A stretch of 57,675 nucleotides of DNA from Hespellia sp. (GTDB lineage: Bacteria > Bacillota > Clostridia > Lachnospirales > Lachnospiraceae). The notes below the pieces were generated by a model. It was not told the DNA's origin. It ran no database searches and saw only the letters and a program-made list of their open reading frames with translations. Below, piece after piece: positions 8,962-16,700 of this stretch. The stretch lies in contig JAQUUC010000016.1 of assembly GCA_028694105.1 (NCBI GenBank), forward strand, positions 1 through 57,675. The letters run 5' to 3'. Within the stretch, counting starts at the first letter, position 1. The number at the start of each line of letters is the position of its first letter. Made by a program: the position numbers and the translations under genes.

Positions 8962-9113
8962 CCTCCGAGGCAGAGTATCTCCTCAGAGGTGTTGTCCTCA
9001 GAGGTGTTGTCCTCAGAGGTGTTGTCCTCAGAGGTGTTGTCCTCAGAGGTGTTGTCCTCAGAGGTGTTGTCCTCAGAGGTGTTGTCCTCAGAGGTGTTGT
9101 CCTCAGAGGTGTA
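8962..9113. repeat. Nine 15-bp tandem repeats in a transcribed leader, plus one degenerate copy
   Basis: The unit CCTCAGAGGTGTTGT starts at 8981, 8996, 9011, 9026, 9041, 9056, 9071, 9086 and 9101; the last copy is partial, and a degenerate tenth core CCTCCGAGG is at 8962-8970. Copies are identical, implying recent expansion. On the minus-strand transcript neighbouring units form GAGG-ACAACA-CCUC stem-loops, eight in a row with one-nucleotide linkers. The array lies between the predicted transcription start (about 9120) and the ribosome-site hairpin. Both strands are open through it in some frames (LSSEV or TSEDN pentapeptides), but there is no start signal, so translation is unlikely. Confidence 0.95.
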
Positions 9114-9126
9114 TATAGATATTAAA

Positions 9127-9155
9127 ATTATGCCACTTCTAGCCCTCAAAGTCAA
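9127..9155 (-). promoter_or_regulatory. Sigma-A type promoter of the DUF6273-like gene
   Basis: On the minus strand TTGACT (9150-9155) and CATAAT (9127-9132) are separated by 17 bp. Transcription would start near 9120, immediately before the tandem repeats, giving a leader of about 210 nt. A 9-bp inverted repeat (9161-9169 with 9209-9217, 39 nt apart) lies just upstream and could bind a regulator. Confidence 0.7.
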
Positions 9156-9838
9156 TGGTCTTGCCGCTGCTTTTCTATGACTTTTCTGCGATTTTTTTTG
9201 TAAAATAACAGCGGCAAAATAAGGGATAGTGTAAATCCAAAACAAATACTGTTGTGGAGGAGTTGATTCGTGATACATTCTGAGTAAAATTACCGAAATG
9301 TTTTGAACATTAGGATTGCTAGTGTAAAATTTTATTCGGATAATAGAAAAGAGATTCTTTGCGGAATCCACCAATTCTTTAAAATATCAATTGTAGAATG
9401 CTATTTAAAGAATATTCTTTGGAAATCATCTGAAAAATAGGCGCGAAAGAAGCTTTTCTTTAAATTCTGGGCATAGATAACATTATTATAGAGAAATGCT
9501 TGTAATACCTCTGTAAATAAGAACCTTACACTTAACTTTTACAGAATCGGCATCTAATTGATTGAATTTCTGCTGGTAGTAAGGATGTTTTCTGTAATAG
9601 TTGAAGGGAATGGATAAATTTAAAGAATCAGTCCTACTTTGCAACTCTTAGGTGAATTCGAAGCTAAATTTACACAACCACTATCATATCCGGCGGCAAT
9701 TAAGATACAAACACTTGATAAATTTTGTAATATGAGTTAAATTATTTATTAAGGAAATGGGTTTTCACCGTATTTTAAACGGGCTGCTCGTTTCCTTTTT
9801 ACTACTCATATGATAATATATTTTTAGGAGGTTTTCCT
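9156..9838. other. AT-rich gene-free stretch with a structured leader near its right end
   Basis: No convincing gene is seen. The stretch 9220-9690 contains repeated GTGTAAA / TTTACAC motifs, with GATAGTG-TAAAT near 9225 facing ATTTACACAACCACTATC at 9668-9686. This is a loose inverted pair that recalls ends of IS256-like elements, but no transposase fragment can be read. At 9730-9811 an RNA-like structure precedes the next gene: outer arms ATATGAGT (9730-9737) and ACTCATAT (9804-9811), and an inner stem AAGGAAATGGG (9751-9761) with CTCGTTTCCTT (9787-9797) followed by T-run, which looks like a terminator or attenuator. Confidence 0.4.
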
Positions 9839-10732
9839 ATGCTTGGCTTTATCATCTTTTTTCTAACAGATATCTTCATGACAGCTATTTTCATGGCTGT
9901 GTACGGCGGACGGCGTCGCTATCATGATGGAATGCTGCTGTGCGTGCACATTCCGGAGTATGCGCTGCACGATTCCGAATTAACCGAATTTATGGAACAC
10001 TATAAAAAGCAGATTCGATTATTTTACATGAGCAACATCATCATTGGCGGTGCCATCAGTTTTCTTATCTTTTGGTATCTTTCAATCTTCATGATAATCT
10101 GGTCCCTATGGCTGCTTCAGCTCACGGCGGGCTCTTTGCTCCTAATCTATAAAGCGAATCGGATATTGTACGAAATGAAAATAAGACGCGGCTGGGGCCT
10201 TGGCTATGAAGATGATGATATCTATTGGAAAAACGGATTCTATTCCAATCCCAAAGATGACTGTTTTCTAGTCACGGATCGTGTCTGCTCATCAAATTTA
10301 ACAGTCAACATGGGAAAGAAATCCGGACGTCTTACTGCTTTGGCTGGAATTGGAGTGACCGTCCTTTTACTCGTTGTCTTGTGCGTTATATTTTTCGTTA
10401 CTGACTTCACACCACGGACACTTTCTGTATCCGGTCATGAAGTTCAGATTTCATCTCCGATGTACGACATCGCGTTTGATACAACAGAAATTGCATCTGT
10501 CGAATTGCTCGATTCGATGCCGGAAGATCATTTTCGTAAGACCAACGGACTTTCTGATAATCGTCAGCAGATTGGAAGTTTCCGGGGAAATGAGCTAGGC
10601 AATTGCAGATTGTATCTGTATCGGGGATATACGCCGGTACTGAAAATTCAATTAAAAGACTATACGGTTTATATCAATAGCCAAAACCCAGATGAAACAC
10701 AAAAATGGTATCAGGAACTCACATCATCCTGA
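9839..10732 (+). CDS. Membrane protein with DUF5808-like segment
   Basis: The 297-residue protein has hydrophobic segments at about 3-20, 61-80, 85-105 and 170-190. Between them, near residues 128-155, a WKNGFYSNPKDDCFLVTDR...LTVNMGK stretch matches the DUF5808 pattern found in Firmicutes membrane proteins that often also carry DUF1648. The C-terminal 100 residues are soluble and beta-rich (YIASVELLD..., then CRLYLYRGYTP), resembling a bacterial PH-like domain. The function is unknown. ATG follows AGGAGG by 8 nt. The gene stands alone; its stop codon lies inside a 16-bp perfect terminator hairpin, and a terminator-like leader lies upstream. Confidence 0.75.
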   Translation: MLGFIIFFLTDIFMTAIFMAVYGGRRRYHDGMLLCVHIPEYALHDSELTEFMEHYKKQIRLFYMSNIIIGGAISFLIFWYLSIFMIIWSLWLLQLTAGSLLLIYKANRILYEMKIRRGWGLGYEDDDIYWKNGFYSNPKDDCFLVTDRVCSSNLTVNMGKKSGRLTALAGIGVTVLLLVVLCVIFFVTDFTPRTLSVSGHEVQISSPMYDIAFDTTEIASVELLDSMPEDHFRKTNGLSDNRQQIGSFRGNELGNCRLYLYRGYTPVLKIQLKDYTVYINSQNPDETQKWYQELTSS

Positions 10733-10742
10733 TACCATTTTT
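10701..10742. terminator. Terminator overlapping the 3' end of the DUF5808-like gene
   Basis: AAAAATGGTATCAGGA (10701-10716) and TCCTGATACCATTTTT (10727-10742) form a perfect 16-bp stem with a 10-nt loop. It is symmetric and can act in both directions. The stop codon TGA (10730-10732) sits in the 3' arm, so the last ten codons are part of the terminator. Confidence 0.85.
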
Positions 10743-10743
10743 C

Positions 10744-10899
10744 TTATAGTTCTTTGAAATTTAATGTCAATTTTCCCTCATAAATCCCCACTGGTATTTC
10801 ATCTTCAAATGTATATTCCTTTAGATCATCATTTTCAAGATCATACACCTGAATACGTTTCTTTTTGTTCCACAATCCATCATTTTTTAATGACAGCAT
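10744..10899 (-). pseudogene. C-terminal remnant of an unidentified gene
   Basis: A 51-codon frame (MLSLKNDGLWNKKKRIQVYD..., ending LTLNFKEL) reads like a genuine protein tail: charged, with regular strand-like alternation and no low complexity. It has no ribosome site and an in-frame TAG lies directly before the ATG. It is therefore most likely the 3' end of a gene lost by deletion downstream of the histidine kinase. The family is not recognised. Confidence 0.4.
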
Positions 10900-10934
10900 C
10901 TAACAGCAGACTTTCCACCCAGAACTTCCATCGC

Positions 10935-12119
10935 CTACAATGGGAGTTCAATATGAAATGCTTTCGTATATTTCCGCCCTGCCCCTATCCTCTCATAAGG
11001 CTGAATCAGCGTAAGCGAGCCGCCATGAAGCTCCACAATTTTAGACGAAATGCTAAGACCAAGACCACTGCCGCCCCGATGCGCTCTGGAATCGTCTCCC
11101 ATAACAAACGGATCAAACAAGTTCTCACGAATGGACGCTTCAATCGCCACGCCCGAATCCGCAATATCAATATTTACATGATCATACAAGTTTTTGACAG
11201 AAATCAGGATACCGGTATCTTTCGGATTATGTCTGACTGCATTTTGGATTAAATTCGTAACAGCGCGCGTAATCTGTACCTGATCCACTGACGCTATAAT
11301 CATTGTCTCCTGCACATCCATCTCAAGATCAAATCCAGCCGCTTCGACATCCGAATAATTCACCGCCACCGCCTCTATAATCAGTTCTGATAAATCCGTC
11401 TTCTCCCGCTTCAGCTTAAACCCTTCACTATCCAAGGTTACATATTGAAACAGTAAATTAATCAGCTGGCTCATCTGAATGGATTTCGCAGCGATCGCCG
11501 CCAGATACTCTTCCTTTTTCTCTTCCTCCGTAACCATATGATCTCTGAGTGCATTCGCATAACCGGAAATCGTTGTAATCGGTGTCTTTAAATCGTGTGC
11601 AATATCGGAAAGAAGCAGATTTCTCTGCTGTTCAAATTCCTCCCGTTCAAGCGCATCCTGCTTTCTTAAAGCATTCACTTCCTGAATAATCCACCTGCTG
11701 TACATGAATGTAGCCAGTACATAAGGCAGAAGATAGATCACAAGTCCGATCAGCAGAACCGCTGTCAAAATCCAAAAGGTTCTCATCTGATCCTGTGGCG
11801 GAAGTGTTGAAAGATATCCCTCCCAGTCATGCGGCGCAAGCCGGTCTGTAATCAGGCTCAGTGGAACTCGTATGGCATTCGGGACCATCTTCAAAACTGC
11901 CGTACACAGAAACCACAGCAGCGATCTGGCAATCGTAACCGGGGAAGAACTCGTCGCATTGACTATATTTAAAATATCAATGTGGAAATGTGTATTAATA
12001 AACGGATAAAAGCTCGTTGTAAAGAAAAGGCTGATCAGGCTCTGACTCACCGCAATAAATAGTAACACCACAACCAGTCTCCGAATCAGTAATCCGGATA
12101 ATTGTTCCTTTTGTTTCAT
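10935..12119 (-). CDS. Sensor histidine kinase
   Basis: The 394-residue protein has an N-terminal membrane helix (about 14-34), a second hydrophobic stretch (about 61-80), an extracytoplasmic portion, and another helix (about 116-137) before the kinase core. The H-box SDIAHDLKTPITTISG places the phosphorylated His at 175. N-box (NLIQNAVRHN), G1 (DIADSGV) and G2 (GGSGLGLSI) ATP-binding motifs follow. There is no recognisable HAMP or PAS domain. It overlaps the response-regulator stop codon by one base (TAATG), so the pair should be translationally coupled. The signal is unknown; the association with DUF975 suggests envelope sensing. A hairpin without U-run (about 10930-10955) is the only terminator candidate. 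Confidence 0.92.
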   Translation of the reverse strand: MKQKEQLSGLLIRRLVVVLLFIAVSQSLISLFFTTSFYPFINTHFHIDILNIVNATSSSPVTIARSLLWFLCTAVLKMVPNAIRVPLSLITDRLAPHDWEGYLSTLPPQDQMRTFWILTAVLLIGLVIYLLPYVLATFMYSRWIIQEVNALRKQDALEREEFEQQRNLLLSDIAHDLKTPITTISGYANALRDHMVTEEEKKEEYLAAIAAKSIQMSQLINLLFQYVTLDSEGFKLKREKTDLSELIIEAVAVNYSDVEAAGFDLEMDVQETMIIASVDQVQITRAVTNLIQNAVRHNPKDTGILISVKNLYDHVNIDIADSGVAIEASIRENLFDPFVMGDDSRAHRGGSGLGLSISSKIVELHGGSLTLIQPYERIGAGRKYTKAFHIELPL

Positions 12120-12805
12120 TATGATGCCTCCAGCCGGTATCCAAGACCACGGATTGTCTTAATATAATGATTCTTCTGGTCATTTAGCTTTGACCTTAAT
12201 TTGCTGATACTGACCATAATACTGTTATCATCGATCATATACTCATCCTGCCAGCCTGCCGAAAAGACCTGCTGTTTCGTAAATACTTTTCCCGGATTTT
12301 CCATAAATAACACCATAATCCGGTATTCAACAGAAGTCAGTTCAATTTCTGTGCCGTTTTGAAACAAACAGCACCGTTCCGTATCCAGCTTAAGATCTCG
12401 CACAGAAAGCTCCAACACTTCCTTTTCCTTTGCTCCAAGGGAATAGAACCGCCGGATATTGGAATTGATTCTCGCCACCGCTTCCAATGGATTAAACGGC
12501 TTGGTCAGATAATCGTCCGCCCCAAGATCCAGCCCGAGAATCTTATCGGAATCCGCACTTTTTGACGATAGAATCATAACCGGAATATTACTGTTTTCCC
12601 TGATCTTCTTTAACACACTCAGTCCGCTCATTCCCGGCATCATAATATCAAGGACTGCCAGATCAACGGACTCCTTTTTCAAAACGTCCAAAGCCTCGGG
12701 GCCGCTTGCGGCCTCAAGGACTTTGTATCCATCTTTTTCAAGATATAATCTAAATAATTCTCTTATTTCTGTTTCATCATCTGCGATTAAGATTTGATAA
12801 TTCAT
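12119..12805 (-). CDS. OmpR/PhoB-type response regulator
   Basis: The 228-residue protein has a receiver domain with acidic pocket D9/D10, phospho-acceptor D53 (VLDIMMPG), the S/T switch residue in VMILSSKS (about 78-83) and K102 (TKPF). A winged-helix output domain follows from about residue 130 (SVEYRIMVLFMENPGKVFTKQQVF). It should bind DNA when phosphorylated by the downstream kinase. It is the middle gene of a DUF975-regulator-kinase operon, 33 nt after the DUF975 stop codon, with a GGAG ribosome site. TTAAGG/CTTAAG direct repeats upstream of DUF975 (13684-13726) are candidate autoregulatory sites. Confidence 0.93.
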   Translation of the reverse strand: MNYQILIADDETEIRELFRLYLEKDGYKVLEAASGPEALDVLKKESVDLAVLDIMMPGMSGLSVLKKIRENSNIPVMILSSKSADSDKILGLDLGADDYLTKPFNPLEAVARINSNIRRFYSLGAKEKEVLELSVRDLKLDTERCCLFQNGTEIELTSVEYRIMVLFMENPGKVFTKQQVFSAGWQDEYMIDDNSIMVSISKLRSKLNDQKNHYIKTIRGLGYRLEAS

Positions 12806-12838
12806 AGTTTCATTTCTCCATGCATTCTCGTTTTCCCA

Positions 12839-13624
12839 TCAGATTTCCTGTACAGTACTTTCAATCTGGCCAGATTCCATCTGCGCCTGTCTGCTCTGAT
12901 AATTTCCTTTTAATGCCTGATAAAGTGCCGCATTTGTCATATTGATATAAGGTGCAACATAGAACACTTCCAATATACCACATGTACAAACAGAAAGTAA
13001 ATGCCAGAGAATAAATGACAGATCCAGAACAAATGCTTTCCACTTATTTCCCTGCATCATCTGTTTGCTAAGTGAAAATGCCATCTCCATGCTCATCTCC
13101 GGATTCTCTGCTAACAGGTATGGAATCATGCGGTATTCATATCCCTTTATAACACCCGGAATGATAAACAGCAGTGACCATAACAAGGTATATAAGTCAC
13201 GGAAGAACATAATCTTCACACTGTTTTTATAATTTTTGTCAAAGGCTGAAAGTGCTTCCTTTACTTCTGTATCTCCATTTAAATTACGCACAAAATATCT
13301 GGAACAGCCAACCACAATCGGATTGACAATAAATGCTGCAATCAAAAATGCGACTGCCACAATGATCAATGCAACTGCAATTCCGATGATTGCCATAATT
13401 ATTACCGCCGTAATATCAACAGCAGTTGTATGAACGCTGCTTCCTGCCGCGTATTCTGTTGTAGAATTCGCATTTCCGCCATTCGGAAAATAATTGGAGA
13501 CGGAGGAACCCGCATACGCACCACCTGTAAAAAGCATGATGATAATCGAAACTAATACGGTTCTCCAGTATGTCGCTTTAAAACAAATCTTCGCTTCCTC
13601 TTTTAACTCTCTTCTTGTCCACAT
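12839..13624 (-). CDS. DUF975 family membrane protein
   Basis: The 261-residue protein opens with the family hallmark MWTRRELKEEAK and YWRTVLVSIIIMLFTGG, followed by a soluble loop rich in Gly/Ser/Asn and about five more hydrophobic segments, including the conserved motif WSLLFIIPGVIKGYEYRMIPYLLAENPEMS (split here; about residues 149-178). DUF975 proteins are integral membrane proteins without established function. Operon position before the two-component genes suggests a role in the same envelope response, possibly as co-sensor or target. AGGAGGT lies about 8 nt before the ATG, and the promoter is at 13672-13699. Confidence 0.88.
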   Translation of the reverse strand: MWTRRELKEEAKICFKATYWRTVLVSIIIMLFTGGAYAGSSVSNYFPNGGNANSTTEYAAGSSVHTTAVDITAVIIMAIIGIAVALIIVAVAFLIAAFIVNPIVVGCSRYFVRNLNGDTEVKEALSAFDKNYKNSVKIMFFRDLYTLLWSLLFIIPGVIKGYEYRMIPYLLAENPEMSMEMAFSLSKQMMQGNKWKAFVLDLSFILWHLLSVCTCGILEVFYVAPYINMTNAALYQALKGNYQSRQAQMESGQIESTVQEI

Positions 13625-13671
13625 AATCTGGACCTCCTTTTTTGAATTTATTTCTTTTATTTGATAAATTC

Positions 13672-13726
13672 AGTATAGCAAAGGAACCTTAACCTCCAAG
13701 TGGAGAAAGCTTAAGTTAACCTTAAT
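13672..13726 (-). promoter_or_regulatory. Promoter and candidate operators of the DUF975 two-component operon
   Basis: On the minus strand TTGGAG (13694-13699) and TATACT (13672-13677) are 16 bp apart. A CTCCA-AG-TGGAG dyad (13694-13705) covers the -35 box, and TTAAGG / CTTAAG motifs are repeated upstream through 13726. This arrangement would allow control by the operon's own response regulator or by a MerR-like factor. Confidence 0.5.
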
Positions 13727-13735
13727 CGCACACAA

Positions 13736-13763
13736 GAGCTCCCATCGTCTCCGATGAGAGCTC
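13736..13763 (-). terminator. Hairpin after the giant gene
   Basis: GAGCTCCCATCG and CGATGAGAGCTC pair as a 12-bp stem (one G-U in RNA) with a 4-nt loop, 27 nt after the giant gene's stop. The following sequence is only moderately U-rich (TTGTG), so termination strength is uncertain. Confidence 0.55.
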
Positions 13764-13789
13764 CTGACCGAAACTATGTTATCTCGCTG

Positions 13790-16700
13790 CTACTCTTCCT
13801 TATTTCTTCTCTTTCCAACAAGAATCAGTATCAAGATCAGTGCCAATACTGCCAGCAGAATCATGATGTAGCTCCTCATCTGACCTTCTTCTGCAAATGC
13901 ATCCTGCTGTGTTTCATCGGATTTCTGATCCGCATCCCCGCCATTATTTTTATCTGCCTGGCTGATCTTCGTCTCGTCTGCTTTGTTATCCGCTGCTGTT
14001 TCCTCCGCTGCCTTGCTGTCTGCTGCTGTTTCCATCAATCCGCCAGCTCGCTGTACTCTGAATCCCCAGCCGCGTGTTCGGTAACTTCCGATTCTATATC
14101 CGCCATATCCGCCTTGGATCGTATCTGTCTTTTGGATTTCCTCCGGCAGTTCTGGTTTCGGTTCCGGAATCGGCTCTGGTTCCGGTTCTGGCTTTGGTTC
14201 TTCATATTTGCTCTGATAAATGTGAATCTGATACTCATCACTGAGGGCTGATATCTGATCGGTTGAGAGCATAAGCTCCGCTCCCGGTCTTCCCACATAT
14301 CCCATGGCATGTAATTTAATGTCCGGTGCATACATCGCTGTCTTCTGTGGATTCTTCGCCACCAGATCTCCCGTTGTAGTTACATCGATGGTATCCTTTG
14401 CAATGATGGTATCCACAACTGCCTCTGCTTCTATCAGATTTGCGTAGACACTCTTTCCGGCGTATAGTTTCAGGTTCTTCGCCTGTATGTTCAGCGGCTG
14501 CGTATCTTTTCCGATACTTCCGTTCACATGAATGTCTGCACTTCCGTTTGTGTCAACTGTTCCTGTCAGTATGTCCACTCCATCGCCTGCTCCTGTCAGG
14601 TCACCCAGAATGGTAAGCGCCGCCTGACCTTCTGCATAGATAAGATCGGCTGTCAGGTTCTTGTTGTTGCTTAGATAAATATTATTTCCTATCAGTTGTG
14701 CACGGTTAAATGATGTCTGAAGCGGTGAGGATGCTGTGCCCAGATTACCATCCAAGGACATTAATGTTCCGCTGTTCGCTGTCAGTACCTCTGCCGGTGA
14801 CAGATTTCGGATGTTGCCGCCTGCCACAATCACAAGCTCTCCGCCGCCCTGATCTGCCGTAACTGTTCCAAGAAGAATATCTTTCTTAGTTCCCAGATAA
14901 ATGTTCTTTCCCTGTGCACTTAAGGAACCGCCAGCCTCAACAGGTAACGGATAATCCGCTGTTCCAATGCTGCCGCCACTGATTAGTTCCATATTACCTG
15001 CGGATTTCACCAGTGCCTCTGCCTGTTCCAGTTCTGCCGTCTTGCCCTCCAGCTGCTTCATAATGTCTTCATAGGCCTCTTTCTTTGCCTGCACCTGCGC
15101 CCGTTTTACTTCTGCCTCTACTTCCGCAACTGTCTTGGTATCTCCGCCTTCACCGTCTGCATCTTCCGCTTTACTTCTCAGTATCAGCAGCGCCGCATCG
15201 TATGCATCCAGCTCCTGCTTGAATGCCTCCAGCTCAGGTATCAGCTCATCAATCTCTGCTCTCAGCCGCTGCTCTTCCTCTAAGTCTCCAAGTGCTGTGA
15301 CAAGTGCTTCCTCAAGTTCTGTGATTTTGCTCTGTATCTCGTTATATTTCACCTCTGCTGCTGCACGTTTTTCTTCCTGCTCTTTGATGTTGTCATTTAA
15401 GTGCTGTGCATAATTCTCTGCCGCTTTCGCCTCTGCCTCTGCCTGATTGTACGCTGCCAGTGCCTCGGCTGATGCTCTCAGAAGATCCTGAATCTCTCTA
15501 TAAACTGCGGTTTCCACACCGGCTGCTGCCTGTATATTACCGTCTGTCTGGATCAGGATGTTTCGTCCTGCCTGCAGCTTTCTAACTAAAACATTGCCCT
15601 GCTGGTGCAGATACAGGTTTCCAGTTGTAACAAGTGACAGCTCTCCCGTCACCGCACTCTTCAGTGGGCTGGTCTTTGCAGTTCCAAGGTTTCCTGCCTG
15701 AATCGACAGGTCTTTTCCGGTAATCACTGCATCGCCGACCGTGCTGATTGTTCCGGCTGCTGCCAGAGTTACATTGCCGCTGGTCTCTAACTGTGCGATC
15801 TGCATATTTCCACTGGTTTCTTTCAGCATTACATCGCCGCCTGCCTTTAGCTTCACGGTTCCGTCTGCTCTTCCTGGAATAGAAATCAGGTCTGTTGCCA
15901 GATCAACTGCATCCGCTGCCTGTAATACAATGCTGTGGCCCGATACATTTGCTCCCGTGGTGCCGGCTGCTGCAAGAATACTTCCATTTACAGCGGTTAA
16001 GATTACATCGCCCTTTGTGGACCAAATCCGGTCAACATTCAGATTGCCCTGTGGCAGATCTAACTGAATATCTCCCGTATTCGTAATCTGAACGACTCCG
16101 CTCACACCACGATCCGGTAACTTCACATCTAAGATGCTCTCTGTGCTGTTGCCGCCTGCCAGATAAATATTGACTGCCTGCTTAATCTGAATCGGCTTGC
16201 CTCCGGCATATCCATATACCGCGAATGCCTGATCTGCTGCGCCGATATTTCCTGCTGCACTCAGAATCAGCTCTGCACCCTTCTCTACTACGATGTCATC
16301 GGTCCGCTGGCTTGTCTTCTTTGTTACGATATCTCCCGCGGAAATAAGTTCCAGTGTGGCACCGTCTTTCAGTGTCGTACCAGTGATTGTCAAATCGCCG
16401 GATACTGCCTGAATTACCGCAGTTCCTGCAAATGTTCCATCTGCATTTCCAATATAGAATCCGTCTGCTGCCGTCTGTCCTGTCAGCCTGATGCGAAGTG
16501 GTTTTTCCGCCGTTCCGATTGGTGTCTTCGTACTTGTAAATATCTGGATCGTGTCGGCTGTGATGGCTGCGGTTGTTCCCTGCATATATTCATCGGTAAT
16601 CACTGCATGTTCATCACCAAATGTAAGGATAACCTGCTTTGCTTCGATATCGCCGATGCGGTAGCCGCTTCCGGTCACTTCCTGCGTATGTCTGAATCTC

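Noticed and set aside
8981-9113. CRISPR-like array
   Set aside because: The 15-bp units are contiguous and identical with no unique spacers; it is a simple tandem repeat.
8931-9374. Open frame on the minus strand with TSEDN pentapeptide repeats, and LSSEV repeats on the plus strand
   Set aside because: The frames only reflect the 15-bp repeat, cross the promoter of the surface gene, and have no ribosome site.
9725-9838. T-box or known riboswitch before the DUF5808-like gene
   Set aside because: No T-box AGGGTGGNACC motif or other recognised riboswitch core could be found; only generic stems are present.
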